Assembly (NCBI GenBank): GCA_964571375.1
Contig: CAZNBL010000002.1
Coordinates: 1-64,000 of the forward strand
Length of the DNA stretch: 64,000 nucleotides
DNA from: JAFTYR01 sp964571375
GTDB taxonomy: Bacteria; Pseudomonadota; Gammaproteobacteria; Burkholderiales; Burkholderiaceae_F
Direction of reading: 5' to 3'
In this document: piece after piece, positions 29,503-39,755 of the stretch
Layout: every line of letters begins with the position of its first letter
Position numbering within the stretch: the first letter of the stretch is position 1
The notes under the pieces: model-generated
Database searches by the model: none
What the model was told of the DNA's origin: nothing
Seen by the model: the letters and a program-made list of their open reading frames with translations, nothing else
Made by a program: the position numbers and the translations under genes

Positions 29503-30467
29503 TGAGCATCCCTCCAGGGAGCATCGGTTCTTTGCGCATAACGCAGTACGGAACTGCGGGCACGCGGATTCGCTTCTTTTTCCTCGTCGCTCGGAAGCAC
29601 GCGGCGGGCTCTGTCAAAGAGAGGCTGAGGCAGCTGATCGGGCAGCAGCGGCAGTCTCGGATCGATACCGCTCGCAGGATTGCTCATCTTTTCGAAGAAC
29701 TGCTTGACGATACGGTCTTCGAGAGAATGGAAGCTGATCACGGCAAGCAGGCCGCCGTCATTGAGAATGGAACCGGCAGCGGCAAGTGCATTCTTCAGCT
29801 GATCGAGTTCGCCGTTGACAGCAATACGGATCGCCTGGAAGGTACGCGTTGCCGGATGCTGCAGATTGTCCTTCTTATTGACGGGAACAACGCTCTTGAC
29901 GAGGTCGGCAAGCGCCCTGGTCGTCTGAATCGGTTCGCTCTCGCGGGCTGCGACAATAGCGCGCGCAATTTTCTTGGCAAAACGCTCTTCGCCGTAATTC
30001 TTGATCACGTCGGCAATTTCTTCTTCCTTGCTTTCGGCAAGCCACTCGGCGGCCGTCATACCGCAGGAAGTATCCATACGCATATCGAGCGGACCGTCGA
30101 AACGGAAAGAGAAGCCGCGAGTCGGATCATCGATCTGCGGGCTTGAGACGCCGATATCAAGGAACACACCGTCCACCTCGGTAATGCCGCGGGCAGCAAG
30201 CTCTTCGGCCATACTCGAGAACGGAGCATGAATAATCGTAAAGCGCGGATCCTGAATCTTGGCAGCTTCGGCAACTGCCTGAGGATCGCGGTCGAAAGCA
30301 ATCAGACGTCCCTCGGGCGACAGACGTTCGAGAATCAGACGCGAGTGACCGCCGCGTCCGAACGTGCCGTCCACATAAAGACCGTCGGGTCTGTGAACCA
30401 CAATATCCGGAACCTCTTTGTACAGCACCGGAATATGGACTAATGCGCTGTTTGAAGTCTCATCCAT
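29499..30467 (-). CDS. rsmH: RsmH (MraW), 16S rRNA m4C1402 methyltransferase
   Basis: A 322-residue SAM-dependent enzyme that N4-methylates C1402 of 16S rRNA. The N-terminal HIPVLYKEV and SAM-binding VDGTFGRGGHS are family signatures, as is DPTRGFSFRFDGPLDMRMD. An inserted helical domain follows. It lies eight bases downstream of mraZ and overlaps ftsL by four. Confidence 0.98.
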   Translation of the reverse strand: MDETSNSALVHIPVLYKEVPDIVVHRPDGLYVDGTFGRGGHSRLILERLSPEGRLIAFDRDPQAVAEAAKIQDPRFTIIHAPFSSMAEELAARGITEVDGVFLDIGVSSPQIDDPTRGFSFRFDGPLDMRMDTSCGMTAAEWLAESKEEEIADVIKNYGEERFAKKIARAIVAARESEPIQTTRALADLVKSVVPVNKKDNLQHPATRTFQAIRIAVNGELDQLKNALAAAGSILNDGGLLAVISFHSLEDRIVKQFFEKMSNPASGIDPRLPLLPDQLPQPLFDRARRVLPSDEEKEANPRARSSVLRYAQRTDAPWRDAQ

Positions 30468-30475
30468 TTCACGAC

Positions 30476-30904
30476 CTAAAAATTGAAGGCAGAGGCGATT
30501 TCGGCCAAATTACCGTTCAAAGCTTCGGCTTCGCTCTCTGCTAATAAATCCGCATTCCAAAGTTCGAAGTGGTCGCCCAATCCGACAAGAACAACTTCTT
30601 TAGAAAGAGAACAGACTCTGCGCAAATCGGCGGGAATCAAAATCCGGCCCGATGCATCCATTTCCACGTCTTCGGCCGCACCCATCACAAGACGCTGAAA
30701 AGCTCTTGCGGCATAGGGAAGCGCCATCAGTTCTTCGCGTTTGCGAAGCCATAACGGGCGCGGATAAAGCAGCGCACAGCCGTCGGGATGCCGGGTAACA
30801 GTCATCTGCCCCGAGCACAGCTCGGAGAGCGCCGCACGAAAACGTGTCGGCACCGCCAGACGCCCCTTGGCGTCAAGGTTGATATGAGGTGATCCCTGGA
30901 ACAT
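30476..30904 (-). CDS. mraZ: MraZ, transcriptional regulator of the dcw cluster
   Basis: A 142-residue protein with two MraZ/AbrB-like DNA-binding repeats, including NLDAKGRLAVPTRFR and the second-copy core MDASGRILIPADLR. MraZ forms a ring that binds tandem GTGGG-type repeats and represses its own operon. Exactly such repeats lie at 30953-30982. The ATG at 30904 gives the family start MFQG; a GTG 30 bases upstream also opens the frame. No ribosome binding site precedes the ATG: the preceding bases are TCTTTTTT, the tail of a hairpin. Confidence 0.95.
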   Translation of the reverse strand: MFQGSPHINLDAKGRLAVPTRFRAALSELCSGQMTVTRHPDGCALLYPRPLWLRKREELMALPYAARAFQRLVMGAAEDVEMDASGRILIPADLRRVCSLSKEVVLVGLGDHFELWNADLLAESEAEALNGNLAEIASAFNF

Positions 30905-30908
30905 AAAA

Positions 30909-30950
30909 AAGACGGCGTGCAACCCTATCTGCACTCTTCTAAAACCGTCT
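30909..30950 (-). promoter_or_regulatory. Terminator-like leader hairpin abutting the mraZ start
   Basis: On the minus strand AGACGG pairs with CCGTCT, with an inner GTGCA/TGCAC stem, and a run of six Ts then leads straight into ATG. This resembles an attenuator placed where a ribosome binding site should be. Confidence 0.45.
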
Positions 30951-30952
30951 AA

Positions 30953-30982
30953 TTTTAGCCACTTTTACCCACTTTCTTCCAC
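30953..30982 (-). promoter_or_regulatory. MraZ operator: three tandem decamers
   Basis: Three direct repeats with an exact ten-base period on the minus strand: GTGGAAGAAA (30973-30982), GTGGGTAAAA (30963-30972) and GTGGCTAAAA (30953-30962). This matches the known MraZ binding pattern of TGGGN-type boxes with five-base spacers ahead of mraZ. A -10-like TAAAAT overlaps the last repeat, consistent with repression by promoter occlusion. Confidence 0.85.
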
Positions 30983-31067
30983 AGATAGGAAGCACTGATA
31001 CAAATCCTTAAATGTCAGGACCTGTGACGGAATAAACAGGGAATTTTGAGAAGAAAAAAGAGAAGGT

Positions 31068-31367
31068 GCGAAGTTTGCCGTAAGCCGGATTTTGTTAAAG
31101 ACTTTCGCCTTTTGCCGATCATTCATCTAGACCTGCGGTCGCCCGCAGGCTCAAGCCATCTACCCGCAGCCTCGCCGGACAGGGTCAGCGGCTGCCTATT
31201 TGATGTTGCTCCACGTAGAGATTGCCCGTTTCACCCGAACTGAATCGGCTCGTCTCTGTTGCTCTAATCCTCACCTCACGGCGGACAGGTGTTACCTGCT
31301 ACGTTGTCCTGCGGAGTCCGGACTTTCCTCACGAGAAAATCTCCCACGATCGACTGGCAAACTTCGC
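31068..31367 (-). ncRNA. rnpB: RNase P RNA (bacterial type A)
   Basis: The catalytic RNA of RNase P, which removes tRNA 5' leaders. Helix P1 is formed by GCGAAGTTTGCC and GGCAAACTTCGC at the two ends. Conserved core blocks are present in order on the minus strand: GAGGAAAGTCCGGACTCC (P4 5' half), CAGGTAACACCTG, GATGAATGATCGG, and ACAAAATCCGGCTTA (P4 3' half and the CCA-binding region). At about 300 nucleotides it is shorter than the 350-400 common in proteobacteria, with a reduced P3 region. A U-rich tract after P1 probably terminates it. Confidence 0.95.
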
Positions 31368-31376
31368 GACCGCCAC

Positions 31377-31403
31377 TTTATATTTTTTTTGCTTTTTCTT
31401 CAA
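31377..31403 (-). promoter_or_regulatory. Probable sigma-70 promoter of rnpB
   Basis: On the minus strand TTGAAG (31398-31403) and TATAAA (31377-31382) are separated by 15 bases, slightly short. The -10 box lies about ten bases before the P1 helix of rnpB, the correct distance for a transcript starting there. Confidence 0.6.
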
Positions 31404-31614
31404 GGCGAAACGCCGTTTTATTTTGCAAATCAAATGCAACCGGCGGCGTCCGCGAATCTTCGCTTTTTGCGTGCGGCATAGCGCTTCTGCCTTTAAAATT
31501 ACCTGCAGAACCTCAGAAGCGGCCGGTTTCTTCGGCCTGATAAGTTTCGGTTTAAGTTTGGTTATTAAGATAGGGTGCTGTCCGGCACGCTTTCTTTTAT
31601 TTTTTGGAGTCAAA

Positions 31615-32907
31615 ATGGGACTTAATGAAGAGCTCTTCGAACGAGCACAGAAATCCATTCCCGGCGGTGTTAACTCTCCCGTACGCGCCTTCCGTTCCGT
31701 CGGCGGTGCACCGCGCTTTATCGATCACGCCTTAGGCCCGCACATCTTCGACGTGACAGGCAAGCGTTTCATCGACTACATCGGCTCCTGGGGCCCGATG
31801 ATTCTCGGCCACAACAACCCGCGCGTTATCGAAGCCGTCAAAGCTGCCGTCGACAAGGGCCTGAGCTTCGGCGCTCCGACCGAAGGCGAAATCCTTATCG
31901 CTGAAGAAATCAAGCGCATCATGCCTTCCATCGAAGAAGTCCGTCTGGTTTCCTCGGGTACCGAAGCCGGCATGAGCGCCATCCGCCTTGCACGCGGCTA
32001 TACCGGCCGAAACAAGATCATTAAGTTCGAAGGCTGCTACCACGGTCACAGCGACGCCCTTCTCGTCAAAGCCGGTTCCGGCCTTCTGACATTCGGCACT
32101 CCGAGCTCCTCGGGTGTTCCGGCCGCAACGACCGCCGACACACTCGTTCTCGAATACAACAATCCGCAGATGCTGCGCGAAGTCTTCGAAAAAGAAGGCG
32201 ACCAGATCGCCTGCGTTATCGTCGAAGCACTTGCCGGCAACATGAACCTTGTGCCCGCTACTAAGGAATTCATGCTCACCATGCGCGAAGTCACCGCCAA
32301 GCACGGCGCCGTGATGATCGTCGACGAAGTGATGACCGGTTTCCGCTGCGCTCTGCACGGCGCTCAGTCTCTCTACGGCATCACTCCCGATCTCACCATG
32401 TTCGGCAAGGTTATCGGCGGCGGTATGCCGGTTGCTGCTTTCGGCGGCAAGAAGGAAATCATGCAGTGCATCGCCCCGCTCGGCGGCGTCTACCAGGCCG
32501 GCACCCTCTCGGGCAATCCGGTTGCCGTTGCCTGCGGTCTGACCACACTCAAGATGATTCAGGAAGAAGGTTTCTATGAACGCCTGAGCGCTCAGACCAT
32601 GAAGCTCATCAAAGGTCTCGGCGAAGCTGCCAAGGAAGCCGGAGTCGCCTTCTCCGCTCAGAGCGTCGGCGGCATGTTCGGCATCTACTTCCGCGACCGT
32701 TGTCCGACTTCCTTCAAGGAAGTGATGGAATGCGATGCAGAACGCTTCACCACCTTCTTCCACGCCATGCTTGAAGAAGGCGTCTACCTTGCTCCGAGCA
32801 TCTACGAAGCAGGCTTCGTTTCCATCACGCACGACGACACCGTCATCGCACGCACTGTGGAAGCTGCCCGCAAGGCATTTGCCGAAGTTAAGCGCGTTCA
32901 CGGCTAA
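31615..32907 (+). CDS. hemL: Glutamate-1-semialdehyde 2,1-aminomutase HemL
   Basis: A 430-residue PLP enzyme converting glutamate-1-semialdehyde to 5-aminolevulinate in C5 haem synthesis. The N-terminus reads [13 protein letters not shown]; the PLP lysine lies in [30 protein letters not shown] is the cofactor-ring aspartate segment. The start at 31615 has TTGGAG directly upstream. The frame is open for another 390 bases 5', but that part runs into rnpB and is not coding. It is followed five bases later by dsbD. Confidence 0.97.
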   Translation: MGLNEELFERAQKSIPGGVNSPVRAFRSVGGAPRFIDHALGPHIFDVTGKRFIDYIGSWGPMILGHNNPRVIEAVKAAVDKGLSFGAPTEGEILIAEEIKRIMPSIEEVRLVSSGTEAGMSAIRLARGYTGRNKIIKFEGCYHGHSDALLVKAGSGLLTFGTPSSSGVPAATTADTLVLEYNNPQMLREVFEKEGDQIACVIVEALAGNMNLVPATKEFMLTMREVTAKHGAVMIVDEVMTGFRCALHGAQSLYGITPDLTMFGKVIGGGMPVAAFGGKKEIMQCIAPLGGVYQAGTLSGNPVAVACGLTTLKMIQEEGFYERLSAQTMKLIKGLGEAAKEAGVAFSAQSVGGMFGIYFRDRCPTSFKEVMECDAERFTTFFHAMLEEGVYLAPSIYEAGFVSITHDDTVIARTVEAARKAFAEVKRVHG

Positions 32908-32912
32908 ACGCT

Positions 32913-34988
32913 ATGACAAGGCTTTTCCGAATCTTTCTGCTGCTCCTCCTGACGGCCGCCTCGGCGGCCTGGGGGATGCCTTCATTTAACAAGCTGGATT
33001 CGGTTAAAGCCGAGTTGATTGCCGAATCTGAGGGGGCCGCTCCCGGCAGCACCCTTCAGGTCGGCATTCTTTTAAAACATAAGCCCGAGTGGCACACCTA
33101 TTGGAAAACCACGGGCGACACCGGTTATCCGACCGCTGCCGAATGGACTCTGCCCGAAGACTGGGTTGCCGGAGAAATTCTCTGGCCGACACCGAAAGTC
33201 TTCAAAATCGGCGACTTCATCAATTACGGTTACGAAGGCGATGTTCTTCTTCCCGTCCGTATCAGTGTCCCGACAAACGTCGAAACCGGCAGCACCTACC
33301 CGATCAAAACCACGGTTTCCTGGCTGATGTGTCAGGATCAGTGCGTCCCCGGATCGGCTCAATTAACACTGGACATCCCTGTCGTTGCAGCTCCTGCCGC
33401 AACGGCGCACAGCGACCTCTTTACGCAAAACGAGGCAAAACTGCCGACGCCGCTCGCAGGTGTCTCTGCGCGTACAGATTCCGCTTCGAAACTCATTGAA
33501 CTTTCGATCCCTGTCGAAGATCGGAACCGCCTCAAACATCTTGACGATGCTTACGTCTTCATCGAAGGCATCGAGACAATTCACTACGACGTCCCGCAGA
33601 ATATTCATCGCTCTGAAGACGGCTTCAAAGTCTATCTGCGCGCCAACACGCTCAAAGCGGGCGATACTCTCTCGGGCGTTATTTCTGCCGAAGACCGAAA
33701 CGGTCTCTGGGCACGCTCTTTCACTGCCGAGGCCGCCCCTGCAACGATCACGCCGCCTCAGAAAAAGTCGGGAAACACCTGGGAAATTGCCTTCTTCTCC
33801 GCACTGATGGCTTTTGTCGGCGGCATGATTTTGAATCTGATGCCCTGCGTCTTTCCGGTGCTCTCTCTGAAGATTCTCGGCTTGGTCAGGGCTAAAGAAG
33901 AAAATCACACTTCCATGGCTTCGCACGGTCTTGCATTTACGGTCGGCGTACTGATCACCATGACCGTATTGGCCTGCGCCCTGATCCTTGTTAAGAGCAC
34001 GGGCAGTGCCGTCGGCTGGGGCTTCCAGCTGCAGTCTCCCTGGTTTGTATTTGCACTGGCTCTTCTTTTTACCGCCATTACTGTCAACCTGTTCGGTTTC
34101 TTTGAATTTACTGCCGGCGCAAACGCTCAGCTCGGCATGAAGGGCGGACGATTCAACGGCATGTCGGTGGCCAACAGCTTTGCAACCGGCATTCTGACCG
34201 TCATTGTTGCCTCTCCCTGCACCGCTCCTTTCATGGGCGCCGCACTCGGCTACGCACTAAGCGCATCCAACGCCGAAGCACTTCTGATTTTCCTTGCACT
34301 CGGCACCGGCCTGAGCCTTCCCTGGCTCGTCCTTACCCTCTTCCCGGTACTGACTGCCTGGCTGCCCAAACCCGGCATGTGGATGGTACGCATGCGTACC
34401 GTTATGGGCATCCCGATGGCGCTCACCGTCTTCTGGCTGCTCTGGGTTCTTCAGCAACAGGTTTCGTCCGTCGTCTTTATCGGCGTACTGACTACGTGTA
34501 TCACGCTCGCCGCCGCACTCTTTGCACTCGGAAAAGTACAGTTCGGATTTGACCGGTTCAAGATTCCGATGATTGCTGCCGCAGCGGCCGCCTCTCTCGG
34601 CTACTGCTCGCTCTCATATGTGGCGGCATCCGACAGCGAAGTCCGAAGCGAAGCCGGCACCTGGTCTCCGGCTGCCGTTGAACAGCACTTAGCTCAGGGC
34701 CGTCCGGTCTTTGTCGACTTCACCGCATCCTGGTGCGTCACCTGCCAGGCCAATAAGATTGCCGTACTTGACCGTTCGGAGGTGCGGAGCGCCATGCAAC
34801 GCAAAAACGTCGAGTTTTTGATTGCCGACTGGACCAACCGCAATGAAGAAATCACAAGAGCACTGGAATCGTTCGGACGCAGCGGCGTTCCGCTTTACGT
34901 CCTCTACAGTCCCGACGGTAAGGTTAAAATCCTGCCTGAGCTGCTCACTCAGACTATTGTGATTGAAGCACTCGACGAACTTGAATAA
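32913..34988 (+). CDS. dsbD: Thiol:disulfide interchange protein DsbD
   Basis: A 691-residue protein passing electrons from cytoplasmic thioredoxin to periplasmic partners. A signal peptide (about residues 1-21) is followed by an N-terminal periplasmic domain with a CQDQC pair. Eight or so membrane helices carry the two redox cysteines MPC312 and SPC436. A C-terminal periplasmic thioredoxin domain has active site WC608VTC611. The long N-terminal domain resembles the ScsB-like form of the family rather than short E. coli DsbD. It lies five bases after hemL. Confidence 0.92.
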   Translation: MTRLFRIFLLLLLTAASAAWGMPSFNKLDSVKAELIAESEGAAPGSTLQVGILLKHKPEWHTYWKTTGDTGYPTAAEWTLPEDWVAGEILWPTPKVFKIGDFINYGYEGDVLLPVRISVPTNVETGSTYPIKTTVSWLMCQDQCVPGSAQLTLDIPVVAAPAATAHSDLFTQNEAKLPTPLAGVSARTDSASKLIELSIPVEDRNRLKHLDDAYVFIEGIETIHYDVPQNIHRSEDGFKVYLRANTLKAGDTLSGVISAEDRNGLWARSFTAEAAPATITPPQKKSGNTWEIAFFSALMAFVGGMILNLMPCVFPVLSLKILGLVRAKEENHTSMASHGLAFTVGVLITMTVLACALILVKSTGSAVGWGFQLQSPWFVFALALLFTAITVNLFGFFEFTAGANAQLGMKGGRFNGMSVANSFATGILTVIVASPCTAPFMGAALGYALSASNAEALLIFLALGTGLSLPWLVLTLFPVLTAWLPKPGMWMVRMRTVMGIPMALTVFWLLWVLQQQVSSVVFIGVLTTCITLAAALFALGKVQFGFDRFKIPMIAAAAAASLGYCSLSYVAASDSEVRSEAGTWSPAAVEQHLAQGRPVFVDFTASWCVTCQANKIAVLDRSEVRSAMQRKNVEFLIADWTNRNEEITRALESFGRSGVPLYVLYSPDGKVKILPELLTQTIVIEALDELE

Positions 34989-35001
34989 CACCGGAGCAGG
35001 C

Positions 35002-35277
35002 ATGGAAAACTTCTTGGTAAACAAGGTCAGCAACGACGAAGACTTTAAAAATCTTTTAGCGAAATTTCTCCGTCAGAACGGCTACGAATCCGAAAACAGC
35101 ACACGCGGTCTGAAAAGCGCGCTCAAAGACTATCAGTGTGTTTTCGGCGAAGATGCGCCTGTCTGGGTCAAAAGCCTTTGGACTTCGACCGCTCTGAGTA
35201 CCGTACACCTGGCAATTGCCACAAAAAAAGCGCTTCCCGAGAACTTTGAAGTTCCCGCAGAAGCACTTCGCAAATAA
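35002..35277 (+). CDS. Small conserved-looking protein of unknown function
   Basis: A 91-residue soluble, mixed-charge, probably helical protein, starting at an ATG with GGAG upstream, 13 bases after dsbD. The sequence contains a KDYQCVFGEDAPVWVK stretch with a single cysteine. I recognise no domain. Tight spacing to dsbD and a strong terminator behind it make it a real third gene of the hemL-dsbD unit. An in-frame start 39 bases earlier would overlap dsbD and is less likely. Confidence 0.7.
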   Translation: MENFLVNKVSNDEDFKNLLAKFLRQNGYESENSTRGLKSALKDYQCVFGEDAPVWVKSLWTSTALSTVHLAIATKKALPENFEVPAEALRK

Positions 35278-35289
35278 CGTTTTGCAGAC

Positions 35290-35325
35290 AGACCGGACGG
35301 CTTCGCAGTCATCCGGTCTTTTTTA
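35290..35325 (+). terminator. Rho-independent terminator of the hemL-dsbD unit
   Basis: Perfect eight-base stem AGACCGGA / TCCGGTCT with a 14-base loop, followed by six Ts. It lies between the unknown gene and the convergent pyrF. Confidence 0.9.
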
Positions 35326-35340
35326 TTTTCCGAACTCAGA

Positions 35341-36162
35341 TCAGAGGCGCGGTCTTGCGGCGTTGATCTTGTCGCGTGTATCCAATGCGACGGCACGGGC
35401 CTTTTCGACAAAATCCTTTTCATCGCTGCTGGCATAAAGCACGGCACGGCTCGAATTAATCACCATACCGGTACCGTCGGGACGGCAGCCTGCCTTAACG
35501 GCAGCATTGATGTCGCCGCCCTGAGCACCGATGCCGGGAACGAGGAAGTTGAGCTGCGGAACCAAAGCTCGGATAGCAGCCAGTTCCTTCGGGTAAGTGG
35601 CACCGACCACCAGACCGAGCTGACCGGTGGTATTCCACTGATCGACAAGCTTGGCAACGCTTTCGTAAATGGGACGGCCGTCGGCTGTCAGCATCTGAAT
35701 GTCATCACCGCCGGGGTTGCTGGTGCGGCAAAGAAGGAAGGCACCTTTTTCCGGATATTCGAGATACGGAGTAACCGAATCCTTGCCCATGTAAGGAGAC
35801 AGCGTGACGCAGTCGGCTTCAAAACGGACAAAGGCCTCTTTGGCGTAGTGTTCGGCTGTACTGCCGATATCACCGCGCTTGGCATCGAGCACAACCGGAA
35901 TGCCGGGGTGCTTGACGTGAATCCAATCGATCAGCTGCTTGAGCTGATCTTCGGCACCGCAGGATGCAAAGTAAGCGATCTGCGGCTTAAATGCACAGAC
36001 TAAATCGGCTGTTGCATCCACAATTTCACGGCAGAAATCGTAAATACCGGTCGGAGAGTTTTTGAATTTCTCGGGGAAACGGGCCGGGTTGGGATCAAGG
36101 CCGACGCAAAGCAGAGTATTGTCTTCCTGCCAGCGCTTCTGAAGCATCTCATTAAAGGTCAT
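35341..36162 (-). CDS. pyrF: Orotidine 5'-phosphate decarboxylase PyrF
   Basis: A 273-residue TIM-barrel enzyme producing UMP. It belongs to the longer type 2 form used by many betaproteobacteria and actinobacteria: [13 protein letters not shown] at the N-terminus and the catalytic [18 protein letters not shown]. The start at 36162 gives MTFNEML; upstream in-frame starts would add up to 14 residues. It is transcribed alone, convergent with the hemL unit. Confidence 0.94.
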   Translation of the reverse strand: MTFNEMLQKRWQEDNTLLCVGLDPNPARFPEKFKNSPTGIYDFCREIVDATADLVCAFKPQIAYFASCGAEDQLKQLIDWIHVKHPGIPVVLDAKRGDIGSTAEHYAKEAFVRFEADCVTLSPYMGKDSVTPYLEYPEKGAFLLCRTSNPGGDDIQMLTADGRPIYESVAKLVDQWNTTGQLGLVVGATYPKELAAIRALVPQLNFLVPGIGAQGGDINAAVKAGCRPDGTGMVINSSRAVLYASSDEKDFVEKARAVALDTRDKINAARPRL

Positions 36163-36257
36163 TTTTTGAGTCCGTGTAAGTTTTAAAGTTATATGTGACA
36201 TCAAAACGGAGATTTTAATGTATTGTGCGGAAGTTCCGCTGACCCTTCGATAGCTAT

Positions 36258-37466
36258 TTAACCGCGCTCAAGGGTTGTTCCGCTTCCGGCGCTCTGTTGC
36301 GGACGCATCTTCCAGAGATAAAAAGCCATCGGCAGCAATACAACGCCGGAGAACGCGATGATGACCGGATATGTGCAGTAGAACGCCATCATAGAGCCGA
36401 CGATCGGTCCCATAACCGAGCCTATCTGCTGGAACAGATAAGAAAGACCGAAGACACGTCCCTTATCCTTGGCGTCCGTACTGATCGTAAGCACTGCGTT
36501 AATCGCAGGGAAGATTCCGGCGAAAGCCAGACCTCCGATAAAGCGCCAGACCGTAAACCATTCGATGCTCGAAGGAAATGCCTGCACGATACTGAGCAGC
36601 CCGGCTCCGACAAGCGACAGATACAGCACAGGACGATAACCCCAGTTCTGTCCGAGCACACCCCAGACCGGAGAGGCAATCACCCCCGAAACCCCGCATA
36701 CCGAGAAGACAATGCCGGAAATCAGCACAATCTGATCCATCGATCCCTGCAATTCGGCGATGTACTGCGGCAGGATCGGCTGAACAAGCAGAATACTCAT
36801 CTGAGCGACACCGGCACAGATCAGCATACGTTTGACGGCAGGAATCTTCAGCAAGGAAAAATCCCAAATCCGGATCGGAGCGGCGTTGGCAGGAACCGAG
36901 CGCGGTTCTTCCTTGATGTAGATAAGAATCAGGCAGGTGATAAAGAAAAGCGCCGTACCCGAAATAAAGAACGTGGAGCGCATGCCGAATGCCTCGGCAA
37001 GCACGCCGCCGAAGAGCGGTCCCAAAACACCGCCTGCAGTCAGACCGCCCTGCATGACGCCGAGGCAGAATCCGAGTTTGGCTTTGGGAACGGAAGAAGA
37101 AATGATGGCTAGCAGTGCCGGCCACAAACCGGCAGACAAGCCCTGAATGAAACGAACGCCGAACAGCTCCCAGGGACCGCCGACCAGGCCGCCGAGGAAA
37201 TAAGTGATCGAAAGACTGAAACCGGCACGAAGCGCCATCAGCTTGCGGCTCTTACGGTCGGCAAGCGCGCCCCAGATCGGCGCCATGATGCCGCTCACGA
37301 CAAAGGTGACCGCAAAGACCGCCCCGGACCAAAGATCGACATCTGACTGAACAACACCGAGTTCCTTGATCAGATACATCGGAAGAAACGGCACCAGCAT
37401 CGTGTAACTCATCGACATGAGCACCGTACACGACGTGAGCAAAGTCAGCGTGATTTTCCAGTTCAT
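36258..37466 (-). CDS. MFS efflux transporter, MdtG-like
   Basis: A 402-residue major facilitator protein with about twelve membrane helices. The opening [15 protein letters not shown] and the A-motif [17 protein letters not shown] closely resemble E. coli MdtG, a drug/proton antiporter. A basic loop separates the two halves ([14 protein letters not shown]). The substrate cannot be told from sequence. AGAGGA lies before the ATG. It stands alone between pyrF and the groEL terminator. Confidence 0.88.
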   Translation of the reverse strand: MNWKITLTLLTSCTVLMSMSYTMLVPFLPMYLIKELGVVQSDVDLWSGAVFAVTFVVSGIMAPIWGALADRKSRKLMALRAGFSLSITYFLGGLVGGPWELFGVRFIQGLSAGLWPALLAIISSSVPKAKLGFCLGVMQGGLTAGGVLGPLFGGVLAEAFGMRSTFFISGTALFFITCLILIYIKEEPRSVPANAAPIRIWDFSLLKIPAVKRMLICAGVAQMSILLVQPILPQYIAELQGSMDQIVLISGIVFSVCGVSGVIASPVWGVLGQNWGYRPVLYLSLVGAGLLSIVQAFPSSIEWFTVWRFIGGLAFAGIFPAINAVLTISTDAKDKGRVFGLSYLFQQIGSVMGPIVGSMMAFYCTYPVIIAFSGVVLLPMAFYLWKMRPQQSAGSGTTLERG

Positions 37467-37519
37467 CTTTTTTTCCTCTTATTTTTTTATTGTAAGACTG
37501 AACTGGAGACAAAATGAAC

Positions 37520-37552
37520 AAAGGGGCTCTGAAGTAACTTCAGAGCCCCTTT
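37520..37552 (-). terminator. Terminator hairpin downstream of groEL
   Basis: A perfect 16-base stem, AAAGGGGCTCTGAAGT against its complement with almost no loop, 22 bases after the groEL stop. The following minus-strand bases GTTCATTTTG are moderately T-rich. Confidence 0.85.
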
Positions 37553-37574
37553 GCGGGTTAGATCAGCTGATGAA

Positions 37575-39212
<1,638 letters not shown>

Positions 39213-39248
39213 TTATCTCCAAATATTCTTTCAAACCGTTACTGCGAA

Positions 39249-39536
39249 TTATTCCAAGACACCCATGATGTCTTCTTCGCGCATGACCAGGTATTCTTCA
39301 CCGTCAACCTTGACGTTCTGGCCGGAGTACTTACCGAAGAGAACCTTATCACCGACCTTGACATCCATCGGGATGATCTTGCCGGCTTCATCGCGCTTGC
39401 CGGGACCGACTGCGAGAACTTCGCCCTGATCAGGCTTTTCGCCGGATGCTTCGGGGATGTAGAGGCCGGAAGCAGTGCGAGTTTCAGGTGCTACACGCTT
39501 GACGATCACACGGTCGTGCAAGGGACGAATTTTCAT
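39249..39536 (-). CDS. groS: Co-chaperonin GroES
   Basis: A 95-residue subunit of the heptameric lid of Gro[16 protein letters not shown] opens the protein, and the mobile-loop region ([14 protein letters not shown]) and [11 protein letters not shown] are typical. AGGAG lies seven bases before the ATG. A frame extension upstream crosses the promoter and is not coding. Confidence 0.98.
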   Translation of the reverse strand: MKIRPLHDRVIVKRVAPETRTASGLYIPEASGEKPDQGEVLAVGPGKRDEAGKIIPMDVKVGDKVLFGKYSGQNVKVDGEEYLVMREEDIMGVLE

Positions 39537-39588
39537 TGTTGACTCCTCATTAAATTTAAATGGATCTCTTCCGATCCGAATGAACTCT

Positions 39589-39616
39589 ATGTGGGGACGA
39601 AGTCCCAAATTTCAAG
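39589..39616 (-). promoter_or_regulatory. Sigma-32 heat-shock promoter of groES-groEL
   Basis: On the minus strand CTTGAAA (39610-39616) and CCCCACAT (39589-39596) are separated by 13 bases, an excellent match to the RpoH consensus CTTGAA-N13-15-CCCCAT-T. No CIRCE inverted repeat is seen, so control is likely by RpoH rather than HrcA. Confidence 0.88.
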
Positions 39617-39755
39617 CCCGATTCAAAGATTAGTGTTTATACCTACAATCTTTTTGCCGGTCAACGGCATTGAAATCTGCCGCTTGTTTACTCGGTGCAC
39701 ATGATAGTGTTAATTTTTCGTCTGTTGCTGTATACGTCCAAGATAGAAACCCGAT

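Noticed and set aside
31046..31243. Short open frame within 31046-31243
   Set aside because: It lies on the opposite strand within the RNase P RNA gene.
31222..31614. N-terminal extension of hemL
   Set aside because: It runs through rnpB and its promoter; the ATG at 31615 has a good ribosome binding site and gives the family N-terminus.
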